The translations under genes were made by a program, and so were the position numbers. A DNA stretch of 41,537 nucleotides from CAYVXE01 sp964455375 (GTDB lineage: Bacteria; Zhuqueibacterota; Zhuqueibacteria; Oceanimicrobiales; Oceanimicrobiaceae), in contig CAYVXE010000032.1 in the NCBI GenBank assembly GCA_964455375.1, forward strand, positions 1-41,537. The letters are read 5' to 3'. The notes under the pieces are model-generated. The model was not told where the DNA came from and searched no databases. It was given only the letters and a program-made list of their open reading frames with translations. Shown one piece after another: positions 7,932 to 16,284 of this stretch; the first letter of the stretch is position 1, and each line of letters opens with the position of its first letter.

Positions 7932-9173
7932 ATGACAGTATTTTTTAGACGATTAGCGATCTTCATCGTGTTGATCATCTCAGTTTCAGGTTACGCTAAA
8001 ATGCGGAAACCGGCGTCGCATGTAAATGCACTGTTTATCTACGCTCAGGATGCCGACGACCACTATCCAATGCCATCGGATTCTTTGCGACAAATAGTCT
8101 ATTCCCGGTTTTCCGATTTTTACAAAACAATGTCTTATGGCAAGCATTTGATTTCTGTGCGGGAAGTTACAAATCACGGGGGATTTTACCGGTCGAAATT
8201 TTCGGTGCCATATTATAAAAAACATTATGATCGTTCCCGCCACGTTCGCGGTTTCGGCATGTTTAACGAGGAAATTTTAAAACAGGTGGTGAAAGATAAA
8301 GGTGAAAAGATCTTTCGCAATGTGGATGTCATCATTGTGATCGGCACGGACGGTGGTCCGGATTGGTATATTCCGAGGGTGAATGCCACCGGCTTTGGCA
8401 TGTTGGGTGTTGATTTTTCTGCAGGCCACAAGACGTTCGGTAGACGGCAGCGACAGGGAGGCATCACTGTGGAAATCGGTTCGGATGCGGGCACGGCGGC
8501 CCCGGAGGATGATATTTTATATTCACTGCAGGAAATTTTATGGACACTGGCTCATGAATACGGCCATTGGTTAGGGCTCGGTCATCGTCGCGAAAGAGAA
8601 GGTGTTTATGCTCTGATGGCGCCCAAATTATATGACAACGCGCGCATGCCGCAATTCGGGCCCCCGCCTCTGGACATTTTTCATATCATCCAACTTGGAT
8701 GGCTGGATGAAAAAAATCCTGAAAGAGTCGTTGTCATTAAGAAAAAGTCCCTTGCACAAACGATCACTTTGAAAGAAATTCGCAGCAAAACCGGCCCTGT
8801 GTTGGCCAGAATAGATATCACGGGATCAAAGGAAAAATTCTACGTTACCTATCACCGTCAAAATAGTAATTTGTTCGATGGTGCCTACATGGGCGAAGGT
8901 GTTCTCATCTGGCACCGCCGAGGCGGTCGCATCGATGTGGAGTGTGCTGTGGCGTCCGGTCGCAGTGGCCGTGACCATTTGGATGACGGTATAGATTTGG
9001 GTGGCCGTGCGACGGATTTCTTCAATGAAAAGACACAGAAAAATTTTACACCCTTGACGATACCCAATTCCAATATTGGCATTCGTGTTCACTCACGACA
9101 TAGGAGAACCGGCATTTCAATCGAAAATATTCATGAATCGGCAAGCAGCGTTTCCTTCTCTGTGCATTTTTGA
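7932..9173 (+). CDS. Secreted M6-like (immune inhibitor A type) zinc metalloprotease
   Basis: An N-terminal signal peptide (RRLAIFIVLIISVSGYA) precedes a 390-residue mature protein. The zinc site is clear: AHEYGHWLGLGH, with H208, E209, H212 and a third ligand at H218, the metzincin-like HExxHxxGxxH pattern found in M6 and related peptidases. After it come LMAPKLYDNARMPQFGPPPLDIFHIIQLGWL, where the Met-turn and the sub-site usually lie, and a C-terminal beta-rich part (FYVTYHRQNSNLFD, GEGVLIWHRR) typical of M6 proteins. The protein lacks the sorting tail seen on the M4 protease downstream. It lies 36 bases after the oxidoreductase stop, perhaps cotranscribed, but no functional link is evident. 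The start codon has only a weak SD. Confidence 0.82.
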   Translation: MTVFFRRLAIFIVLIISVSGYAKMRKPASHVNALFIYAQDADDHYPMPSDSLRQIVYSRFSDFYKTMSYGKHLISVREVTNHGGFYRSKFSVPYYKKHYDRSRHVRGFGMFNEEILKQVVKDKGEKIFRNVDVIIVIGTDGGPDWYIPRVNATGFGMLGVDFSAGHKTFGRRQRQGGITVEIGSDAGTAAPEDDILYSLQEILWTLAHEYGHWLGLGHRREREGVYALMAPKLYDNARMPQFGPPPLDIFHIIQLGWLDEKNPERVVVIKKKSLAQTITLKEIRSKTGPVLARIDITGSKEKFYVTYHRQNSNLFDGAYMGEGVLIWHRRGGRIDVECAVASGRSGRDHLDDGIDLGGRATDFFNEKTQKNFTPLTIPNSNIGIRVHSRHRRTGISIENIHESASSVSFSVHF

Positions 9174-9364
9174 TAGTGTCTGAATGGAAACTGATATGGA
9201 ACTACTCCAAGGGTCCCATATCGATTCATACTCTTCATGCTGAGCGAAGTCGAAGCGTCTGATTTTACAACACTTATGTCACCTTTCGACTCCGCTCAAG
9301 GTGAAAGCGAGCGCTTTTGGGAAAGTCCCGTATTATCGTCAAATTGAGTTTCGGTCAAGTACTA
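9174..9364. mobile_element. TAGTG-bounded MITE-like element, copy 2 (degenerate)
   Basis: The left end TAGTGTCTGAATGGAAAC (9174-9191) is partly complementary to GTTTCGGTCAAGTACTA (9348-9364). The interior has the palindromic motif CTGAGCGAAGTCGAAGCG near 9239 and its inverse CGACTCCGCTCAAGGTGAAAG near 9285. It begins immediately after the protease stop codon, just as copy 1 coincides with the rlmH stop. Confidence 0.5.
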
Positions 9365-9647
9365 AATAAGATGTGGATCTTGAGTGCGAGGTTTCATCGT
9401 TGTCAAAAAATCCTTCGGACGCGTTGGCGTGAGTCACATAAATGCATATCGCTGCAAAATAGTTTTTTGGTGACCGCAATCACCGCAAAAACGTCTGCCG
9501 GAAGCCTGAGTTTAAGGACATCATAAACGTCTGAATTTTCCCTTGGAAATAAGTTTTTCTCTGATTACATATTATAATTTTGAACTCAAGATAGTGGAGT
9601 GCTGACGATCGTTTGACTATTGATAAGTAGCCGAGCTGAAAAAAAGT
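9365..9647. other. Non-coding stretch between repeat element and sigma28-like promoter
   Basis: I see no convincing gene here. An open frame of 69 codons at 9317-9526 overlaps the repeat element, lacks an SD, and has a composition unlike the neighbouring proteins. Confidence 0.4.
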
Positions 9648-9674
9648 TACATTTTCCTAACAAACTGCCGATAT
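9648..9674 (+). promoter_or_regulatory. Sigma28 (FliA)-type promoter
   Basis: TACATTTT (9648-9655), 11 bases of spacer, then GCCGATAT (9667-9674). The FliA consensus is TAAAGTTT-N11-GCCGATAA, so 6 of 8 and 7 of 8 positions match, with the spacing exactly right. It would start transcription near 9682, 50 bases upstream of the small gene at 9732. Confidence 0.6.
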
Positions 9675-9731
9675 GTCATTTTATAGTTACTCCAAAAATT
9701 CAATATAAAAACATATCAGTGAGGTAGTGTT

Positions 9732-10064
9732 ATGGAAATTTCAGGTGTCAACGCAACCGCCTCTCAGGCTCTTCAGAGTTTATCTCAATTCGCCGCTGGT
9801 TCGGCGCAGGAGAAAAACGAGGTTCATGAAAATGACCAGGATGCTGACGATGCGGTTAAGAGTAATACGCAGGAAATAAAAAACCGGAGTGGAAATGATA
9901 AAAAAGTGTCGGGTAATGAACATGAGCATAAACTAAGTCGTGCAGATCATGTTCAACAAAATAAATCGGTTAAGGAAAATGTAAAGGCCTCTCAATTCTT
10001 TAACCAATCAGGTCAGATTGAACAAGGCCGTCCGGATGCAAAAGAACTGGATGTTTTTGCTTAA
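9732..10064 (+). CDS. Small hydrophilic protein, possibly motility-associated (110 aa)
   Basis: Family not recognised. There is no signal peptide. The first 25 residues (MEISGVNATASQALQSLSQF...) form an amphipathic, Ala/Ser/Gln-rich segment. The rest is highly charged, rich in Asn, Lys, Glu and Asp, and probably disordered. An SD (GAGGTAG) lies 5 bases before the ATG. The gene is monocistronic: a sigma28-like promoter lies upstream and a strong terminator 30 bases downstream. This context suggests a late-class flagellar or motility product. The N-terminus vaguely recalls small YjfB-type putative motility proteins, but that is too weak for a name. Confidence 0.7.
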   Translation: MEISGVNATASQALQSLSQFAAGSAQEKNEVHENDQDADDAVKSNTQEIKNRSGNDKKVSGNEHEHKLSRADHVQQNKSVKENVKASQFFNQSGQIEQGRPDAKELDVFA

Positions 10065-10095
10065 TATTGTAGGTCGTTGCATCGATGAAAAATTA

Positions 10096-10133
10096 AAAAA
10101 GGAAATGTTGGTTAAACAATATTTCCTTTTTTA
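10096..10133 (+). terminator. Terminator after the small motility-associated gene
   Basis: AAAAAGGAAATGTTG (10096-10110) pairs with CAATATTTCCTTTTT (10117-10131) with a single G-T wobble, around a 6-base loop. The A-tract and T-tract arms make it usable in both directions. Confidence 0.85.
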
Positions 10134-10290
10134 CTATCATTCCTTTCTCAATGGAACGAATACATTTCTCTTAAGAAAATCTGCCCTGTTTAAAATCATT
10201 CCTTGCATTTGTCTCTTCATTTATTAAATTTATGCAATACCGTACCTCCTGTAATTACATTTCTTACTTAATACACTTTACATTGTGGTT

Positions 10291-13200
10291 ATGAAAGCAA
10301 AATTTATCTCAATTGGTGGCGTCCTATTTTGTTTAATTCTGAGAATGAGCGTGTTCGGCCAGACAGCGCGTTTTAACTTTGAGCATTTGTCTGTACAGGA
10401 TGGACTCTCGCAAGGTACAGTGAACGCTATTTTTCAGGACAGCAGGGGATTCATGTGGTTTGGTACAGAAGATGGTCTCAATCGCTACGATGGTTATGAT
10501 TTTAAAGTGTTTAAATATGATGAAACGGATTCAACCAGTTTGAGTCAAAATCTTATCTGGGCAATATGTGAGGACAAAAAGGGTTATCTGTGGATCGGTA
10601 CGGATGGAGGCGGTCTATGCCGGTATGATCCGAAGACCGAAACATTTACCCGTTATGTTCATAGTGATGAGGATTCAACCAGTCTCAGCAGTAATATTGT
10701 ACAGACTGTTTTTGTGGACAGTCGCGGTATTCTGTGGATTGGTACCTGGGGTGGCGGGTTGAATCGCCTCAGTGCAGAAACCGGACGTTTCGAGCATTTT
10801 AAATTTCAGCAGGATAATGAAAATTCTCTGAGCCGTGACCAGATCTGGGTTATTTATGAAGACAGCCGGAACAACCTCTGGATAGGTACGGATGGCGGCG
10901 GTGTGAACAAACTGAGATTTAGGGAAGATGAGCAGACCGGTCAACCGGTTCGTTTTGATCATTATTTAAATAAGGTAAAGCCTGCTGAGAATGCATCCGG
11001 GAAATCCGTGGTTACCATTTGTGAAGATCGTTTTGGTAAAATCTGGTTTGGAACGTACTACAGCGGTGTATTCCAATTTGACCCGCAAAACGAGACCTTT
11101 ACCCGGTATCAGCACAAAGATGAAAATAGTGACTCTTTAGGTGAGGAAGCCATCTGGAAGATTATGGAAGATCGTCAGGGGGTGTTGTGGTTTGGTGCAT
11201 TTTCTACAGGCCTCGATTATTTCGACAGGGAACATGATCAGTTTGTTCATGTTCGCAACAATCACTCAAACCCGCAAAGTCTGAGTGCAAATGATATACG
11301 CAGTTTGTATGAAGGCCGGGATGGAGTCATGTGGGTTGGCACCATGGTAGGTGGGTTGAATAAAATCGACCGGAAGCCACCTAAATTTTTCCACCTACAA
11401 AATATTCCGGATGATCCTAACAGTCTTGCCAACGATTTCATATTTTCAGTTTGTGAGGATAGCAATGGTGAGGTCTGGATTGGTACTTACGGCGGCGGTC
11501 TCGATCGTTATAATCCGAAAACAGGTTCATTTAAACATTACCGGCATGATCCCAGGCGAAAGACGAGTCTGAGCAGCGACCAGGTGCGCATTCTTTTTGA
11601 AGATTCACATAAGACGCTGTGGATTGGCACTTATTTTGGTGGTCTCAATCGCTATGTGCCCGAATCGGATTCATTTGTACGCTATATGTTCAACAATGGC
11701 GCCGATAGCGGACCCAGTAATGAAAATATCCGTGCGATCTTTGAGGATCGTAACGGCGTTCTGTGGATCGGCACCAACGGTGGGGGAATAAATCGCTTCG
11801 ACAGGCAGCATAACCGGTTTATTGCTTATCACCCGGATAATGTCAACGGCGAGTATGTATTGACCATCAATCAGGACCCGTACGGTCATTTGTGGGTTGG
11901 CAGCTACGGCGGTGGTTTGCTTAAGTTTGATCTGCGTACTCAAAAATTCACATCCTATAAACATGATATAGAAAATGCCCTTTCCATCAGTAACGATGTC
12001 GTTACGGAAATTTTCTTTGACAGTAAAAACCGCATGTGGGTAGGAACCTTTGGCGGGGGACTCAATCTCTTTAACCGTGTGGATGCAACATCTGTGCATT
12101 ATTCGGAGAAAAATGGATTGCGGGGCAATTTAATCTGTGGCATTCTTGAAGATACCCAGGGCTTTCTTTGGATAGCTACAAACCGTGGTATTTCACGCTT
12201 TGACACAAATTCGGAGACGTTTCGGAATTATGACGCAACAGATGGTTTGAACCAGAATGAGATGAACCCCGGTGCATCTTGCAAGGGACGATCAGGCATG
12301 TTTTATTTCGGTGGTGTTAATGGTCTGAATTTTTTCAAGCCTGAACAGGTAAAAGACAATTCATTTGTTCCGCCGGTGGTTTTGACTTCATTTGAGATTT
12401 ATGAACATCCGGTCAAGCTGCAACAGTCACTGTCTTACTTGGACAAGATCAAACTTTCTTATAAAGATCGGTTTTTTTCTTTTGAATTTGCTGCACTCGA
12501 TTTTACAAATCCCCAGAAAAATCATTATGCGTACAAACTGGACGGTTTCAATGAAACCTGGATCGTTCCGGGTGAAAGACGATATGCAAGCTTTACCCAC
12601 CTCGACCCCGGTGATTATGTATTTCGTGTGAAAGGGACAAACAATGACGGCATCTGGAATGAAAACGGTGCGTCAATCAAAATTGAAATTATACCGCCTT
12701 TCTGGCAGACGTGGTGGTTTCGGGCTCTGTTCTCTGGTAGTATCCTCGGCATGCTTGCCTGGGTGTACCACCGCAGGGTGAGTTCTTTAAAACAGGCAAA
12801 GCTGGCGCAGGAAGTATTTTCGCAGCAACTCATTGAAACTCAGGAAAGCGAGCGCAAACGCATCGCCTCGGAACTGCACGACAGTATCGGACAGGACCTG
12901 TTGATCCTCAGTAACGGATTACAACAATGCCTTGGTCAGGTGTCCGGTGATAGCGAATCTACAGCAGATATTAAGGCGCTTGCAGACGTGGCCAGGCAGT
13001 CTATTCATGAAGTGCGGGAAATTGCATCAAACCTGCACCCGCATCAGCTCGATCGCTTAGGGTTGACCAAAGCTATCGAGTCAATGGTTAACCGTGTCCG
13101 GAAATCTACAGAACTTCAGATCGATACGAAGATTGCATCCGTTGATGCACTCCTTGTCAAAAAACATGAAATTGATTTTTACCGAATTATTCAGGAAGTG

Positions 13201-13476
13201 CTGAATAACATTATTAAACATGCCCATGCCACACATGTGGAAGTCAATGTTTCGAAAACGTCGGCAAAGGAGATTGTTCTCAAGATAGAGGACGATGGCT
13301 GTGGTTTTCAAATGGCCGCAACTCTGAACAGTGTACAGACATCTGGCTTTGGCCTCAAGAACATCGCTGAACGTGTAAAGATTTTGCAGGGTGACTTAGC
13401 CATTGAATCGCATCCCGGTCATGGTACTTTGATTAACATCCGCATTCCGGTTCTGAAAGGGGGCACCGGGGAATGA
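10291..13476 (+). CDS. Membrane histidine kinase with two seven-bladed Reg_prop propellers and Y_Y_Y domain
   Basis: After a signal peptide (FISIGGVLFCLILRMSVFG) come 14 repeats of the Reg_prop type, marked by W(I/F/V)GT-x2-GGLxR. They run from about residue 45 to 690, enough for two seven-bladed periplasmic beta-propellers. A Y_Y_Y Ig-like domain (about 730-800, with AYKLDGFNETWI and FRVKGTNNDG) and one transmembrane segment (WWFRALFSGSILGMLAWVY) follow. The cytoplasmic part is a short coiled stretch, a HisKA_3 phosphoacceptor domain (RIASELHDSIGQD, His 863) and a HATPase domain (N-box EVLNNIIKHAHA, DDGCGF, GFGLKNIAERV). The sensor half matches Bacteroides HTCS glycan sensors, but the regulator here is a separate gene overlapping by 4 bp. 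ATG 10291 is preferred over GTG 10285. Confidence 0.95.
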   Translation: MKAKFISIGGVLFCLILRMSVFGQTARFNFEHLSVQDGLSQGTVNAIFQDSRGFMWFGTEDGLNRYDGYDFKVFKYDETDSTSLSQNLIWAICEDKKGYLWIGTDGGGLCRYDPKTETFTRYVHSDEDSTSLSSNIVQTVFVDSRGILWIGTWGGGLNRLSAETGRFEHFKFQQDNENSLSRDQIWVIYEDSRNNLWIGTDGGGVNKLRFREDEQTGQPVRFDHYLNKVKPAENASGKSVVTICEDRFGKIWFGTYYSGVFQFDPQNETFTRYQHKDENSDSLGEEAIWKIMEDRQGVLWFGAFSTGLDYFDREHDQFVHVRNNHSNPQSLSANDIRSLYEGRDGVMWVGTMVGGLNKIDRKPPKFFHLQNIPDDPNSLANDFIFSVCEDSNGEVWIGTYGGGLDRYNPKTGSFKHYRHDPRRKTSLSSDQVRILFEDSHKTLWIGTYFGGLNRYVPESDSFVRYMFNNGADSGPSNENIRAIFEDRNGVLWIGTNGGGINRFDRQHNRFIAYHPDNVNGEYVLTINQDPYGHLWVGSYGGGLLKFDLRTQKFTSYKHDIENALSISNDVVTEIFFDSKNRMWVGTFGGGLNLFNRVDATSVHYSEKNGLRGNLICGILEDTQGFLWIATNRGISRFDTNSETFRNYDATDGLNQNEMNPGASCKGRSGMFYFGGVNGLNFFKPEQVKDNSFVPPVVLTSFEIYEHPVKLQQSLSYLDKIKLSYKDRFFSFEFAALDFTNPQKNHYAYKLDGFNETWIVPGERRYASFTHLDPGDYVFRVKGTNNDGIWNENGASIKIEIIPPFWQTWWFRALFSGSILGMLAWVYHRRVSSLKQAKLAQEVFSQQLIETQESERKRIASELHDSIGQDLLILSNGLQQCLGQVSGDSESTADIKALADVARQSIHEVREIASNLHPHQLDRLGLTKAIESMVNRVRKSTELQIDTKIASVDALLVKKHEIDFYRIIQEVLNNIIKHAHATHVEVNVSKTSAKEIVLKIEDDGCGFQMAATLNSVQTSGFGLKNIAERVKILQGDLAIESHPGHGTLINIRIPVLKGGTGE

Positions 13477-14123
13477 ACGTTTTAATCGCTGACGATCATC
13501 CAATTATGCGCCAGGGGCTGAAAAACCTTATTGCAGCGGAGTCCGCCTTCGACGTCATTGCTGAGACGGGAAATGGTGATGAAGCCATGGAGTTGCTGGA
13601 GCAACTGCGGCCGGATCTGGCAGTGGTGGATATCTCCATGCCCGGGAAAAGCGGTCTCGATCTGGTACGTGAAAGCAAAAAACTTGGCCTTGAAACACAA
13701 TTCGTCATTTTAACTATGTTTCGTGAGGAAGAATATTTTGATGCCGCTATGGATTGCGGCGTAAAAGGTTATTTGTTGAAAGAGAATGCTGCCGCTGATC
13801 TTCGCAAGTGTCTAAAGGCCGTTGCCGCAGGAAAACGTTATGTGAGTTCTGATGTTTCGGATTATTTGTTTGACAGGCAGGAGCGCAAAAAACAATTGCA
13901 AGCTGAAATACCGGGATTAAAGGACTTAACCCAAATGGAAAAGCAGATTCTCAAACTAATTGCGGAAAATAAGACCAGCCGGGACATCGCCTCTGAACTG
14001 TTTATAAGTCACCGAACCGTACAAAACCACCGCAACAATATTTGCCAGAAACTCGGTTTCAAGGGGTACAACAAACTGTTGAGGTTTGCCCTGGAAAACA
14101 AATCAAGTTTAACGACCCAATAG
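13473..14123 (+). CDS. NarL/LuxR-family response regulator, partner of the upstream kinase
   Basis: The ATG overlaps the kinase stop as ATGA, so the two are translationally coupled and form a cognate pair. The N-terminal receiver domain (1-120) has the acidic pair in IADDHP, the phosphoacceptor D53 in VVDISMPGKSG, a Thr in ILTMF and K103 in YLLKEN. The C-terminal LuxR-type helix-turn-helix (about 148-212) includes LTQMEKQILKLIAENKTSRDIA and ISHRTVQNHRNNICQKLG. On phosphorylation it would bind DNA and control target promoters. The genes it controls are not shown by sequence; the exported-protein cluster 0.9 kb downstream is a candidate. Family length is usual (216 aa). Confidence 0.95.
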   Translation: MNVLIADDHPIMRQGLKNLIAAESAFDVIAETGNGDEAMELLEQLRPDLAVVDISMPGKSGLDLVRESKKLGLETQFVILTMFREEEYFDAAMDCGVKGYLLKENAAADLRKCLKAVAAGKRYVSSDVSDYLFDRQERKKQLQAEIPGLKDLTQMEKQILKLIAENKTSRDIASELFISHRTVQNHRNNICQKLGFKGYNKLLRFALENKSSLTTQ

Positions 14124-14200
14124 GCATATCGCGTTTCATCGCGACATTTCACTCCTCCATTTTCATTTTTTGATGAAAATCCATTCTAAAATTCCATTCC

Positions 14201-14236
14201 ACTGAGTACAAATACTCAGTCGGATTTGAGTACTCC
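14201..14236. promoter_or_regulatory. TGAGTA palindromes downstream of the response regulator
   Basis: ACTGAGTA (14201-14208) pairs perfectly with TACTCAGT (14213-14220). A further palindromic GAGTACTC lies at 14228-14235. Another hairpin, ATTTTCAT/ATGAAAAT (14159-14180), precedes it. These may be operator half-sites or a weak terminator; no regulator can be assigned. Confidence 0.35.
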
Positions 14237-14278
14237 TCTCTATTGGAAACACCGTTGTTTGTTCGTTCCTTTTATCAT

Positions 14279-14514
14279 TAGTGATTGAACGAAAACGCTA
14301 ACCGACTCCTGTGGCTGCGCATCGGCGTCAACTTATGCTCAGAATTGTCTTTTCGAGTCAACCGAATGCGTCTGGTCTATGCTTGTATCAGACCTTTCGG
14401 CTCCGCTCTGCTATGCTCAGGGCGGCAAGATAAAAGTGAATCCTCCTTAAGTTGATGCGCAAAGGCTGCTGCCGGGTCGAAATGATAGAATCGTGAGTTT
14501 TCGGTAAATCACTA
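14279..14514. mobile_element. TAGTG-bounded MITE-like element, copy 3
   Basis: The left end TAGTGATTGAACGAAAAC (14279-14296) and the reverse complement of the right end (14497-14514, TAGTGATTTACCGAAAAC) match at 15 of 18 positions. The interior (14348-14490) holds the same composite block as 3405-3545: GTCTTTTCGAG, CAGACCTTTCGGCTCCGCT, GGCAAGATAAAAGTGAA, TTAAGTTGATGCGCAAAGG. It has no coding capacity. Confidence 0.7.
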
Positions 14515-14544
14515 TTTATGAATCAAACCTAACTGAATGCGGAT

Positions 14545-14895
14545 ATGATGAAGATTCTAATTGTGGAAGATAATCCCAAAGCAAGAGCCATGATAAAACG
14601 TTTGCTGATTCGCGAATTTGAACAACTGGAAAAGGTCGTTGAATGTGAAAATGGTCAGGCTGCCATCGACATTTATCCTGAATTCCAACCGGACTGGGTG
14701 CTGATGGATATTAATTTACCGGTACTCGATGGCCTGCAGGCTGCCGAGAAAATTTGCCGGACTTATCAGGACGCCAGAATTATCATGGTTACCAATTACG
14801 ACGATGTCGAGTATCGCGATGCTGCTTCTAAAGCCGGCGCCTGCGCTTACGTTCTGAAAGAGGACCTGGAACAGCTAACTGGAATAATTCAATAG
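14545..14895 (+). CDS. Stand-alone CheY-like receiver-domain protein (116 aa)
   Basis: A single receiver domain with no output domain: acidic residues in IVEDNP, phosphoacceptor D55 in VLMDINLPVLDG, a Thr in MVTNYDD and K105 in YVLKED. It would act as a phosphorelay shuttle or bind a partner protein when phosphorylated. The two ATGs at 14545 and 14548 are equally possible; GCGGAT precedes them. It stands between the kinase/regulator pair, with the repeat element in between, and the exported-protein cluster, and could belong to either. The cognate kinase is not identified. Confidence 0.9.
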   Translation: MMKILIVEDNPKARAMIKRLLIREFEQLEKVVECENGQAAIDIYPEFQPDWVLMDINLPVLDGLQAAEKICRTYQDARIIMVTNYDDVEYRDAASKAGACAYVLKEDLEQLTGIIQ

Positions 14896-15030
14896 AGACA
14901 ACACTTTGCATGATAATTCAGATGTTATTTCGCAAACGTTGAAAAAGCATTCCTCTGTAAAACCGGATAGAAGAAAGTGCCTTTTGTGTAAATATCATTG
15001 CATATATCGGCTTAAAATCAGGAGATCGTT

Positions 15031-16230
15031 ATGAAAAAAGGATTAGGTTTCTGGTTAGTTAATTCGTTGCTGTCAATAGGCATTTTGTACGCCCAGACCG
15101 TAACACAAGATCCGTTTCACGGGTCTTTCTCCGGCTCCGGTTTAACGATGACCCTCACCGGGCAGAACGGTCGCTACTCCGGCACCGCTGTTTTTGAAGG
15201 CCAGACACTGCCGGTTTCCGCGCAAAAAAGCGCCCCGGGGTTGATTTCGGGGGTCTATGTCATGCAGGGCGAATCCCGGCCGTTTCAAGCGCGGCTGCAA
15301 GGAAACACGTTGACTCTGACGGCCGGAGGGGAAGCGTATTCACTGGTACGACAGACCGGCAGCCGGTCGTCTGGGAGCAGCCTGGAGACCGCGCAGTCCG
15401 ACGGAGTTAATAATGACGAATGGGGAATGCGTTTTACCATACCCTCGGGCTGGAGCGGCCGGATCACTGAGTCCGGCTATGTGCTCGGTTCAAAAACGGT
15501 GAGAGGTGTCCTGTTGCTGTTGCCCAATGAAGCGACCTCATTAGAAGAAATACGCAGTAGCGCGCAGGAAGGGATCACCGAGGCCGGCGGCACGCAACTG
15601 AGTCTCGCTGGTGAAATCAAACCATTTGGCAAAAACGGCCTGTCGGCATATTACGAGGGTAGGCTGCGGGGGGAAAAAGCGAAGTCCTACGCCATCGGCT
15701 TGCTGTCGCCGCACGGCGTCGGGGCGATTGTCATTGTTGTGGTCGAACCGCAAAGTTATGCGCCGGAGCACACAAAAGCCGCCGAAGCGCTGGCGCGCAG
15801 CATCCGTTTTTACAAACCGCCGATCTCTCCGATTGCTAACGAATGGAAGCAAAAGTTGAACAGCTGCCGCCTGAGTTATTTCAGCCGCTACAGCAGCGGT
15901 TCTTCCGGCGGCTACACCAGCGAAGCCACCATCGATCTCTGTTCGCAAGGGTTTTTCAGATATGGTCTGAATGACGAAACGGTTTGGAACGCCGGGTCCC
16001 GTACGGTGACAGGCGGATATGCCATGAAGTATGGCAAAGGCTCAGGTACCTGGCAGGTTATTGCCCAAAACGGCGAGCCTATTCTGCAACTCAACTATTA
16101 CGATGGCAAAGTCGCATCTTACAAACTCAGCAGCGATGCAAAGGGCAGGACCTATCTCGACGGCGATCGCTATCTCAGAACCTGCGATCCCAATGACCAG
16201 GTGGTGGAGGCCAGGCCGCAGTGCTGGTAA
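15031..16230 (+). CDS. Exported protein with a C-terminal Cys-containing beta domain shared with the 17.4-kb gene (399 aa)
   Basis: Family not recognised. A signal peptide (LGFWLVNSLLSIGILYAQ) is followed by a beta-rich N-terminal domain (about 25-115: GSFSGSGLTMTLTG, YSGTAVFEGQTL), a central domain of about 130 residues (MRFTIPSGWSG to ARSIRFYKP) resembling PsbP/DUF1795-like modules, and a C-terminal domain (about 270-390). The last domain has the pattern CS-x-G-x-F, then GTWQV, then YKLS, YLDGDRYLRTC. The same order occurs at the end of the 268-aa protein at 17435. A good SD (CAGGAG) precedes ATG 15031. It is the first gene of the exported-protein cluster, after a 135-base gap that should hold a promoter. 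Confidence 0.8.
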   Translation: MKKGLGFWLVNSLLSIGILYAQTVTQDPFHGSFSGSGLTMTLTGQNGRYSGTAVFEGQTLPVSAQKSAPGLISGVYVMQGESRPFQARLQGNTLTLTAGGEAYSLVRQTGSRSSGSSLETAQSDGVNNDEWGMRFTIPSGWSGRITESGYVLGSKTVRGVLLLLPNEATSLEEIRSSAQEGITEAGGTQLSLAGEIKPFGKNGLSAYYEGRLRGEKAKSYAIGLLSPHGVGAIVIVVVEPQSYAPEHTKAAEALARSIRFYKPPISPIANEWKQKLNSCRLSYFSRYSSGSSGGYTSEATIDLCSQGFFRYGLNDETVWNAGSRTVTGGYAMKYGKGSGTWQVIAQNGEPILQLNYYDGKVASYKLSSDAKGRTYLDGDRYLRTCDPNDQVVEARPQCW

Positions 16231-16284
16231 TCGTGTGGAAAATAAATATATCACTCATAATCATTAAATTCCGGAGGCTCCGTA

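Noticed and set aside
9317..9526. Open frame of 69 codons after the M6-like protease
   Set aside because: It overlaps the TAGTG element, has no SD, and its composition (many Arg, Cys, Ser) looks like random translation.
10018..10227. Open frame of 69 codons overlapping the end of the small motility-associated gene
   Set aside because: It contains the intrinsic terminator and has no SD.
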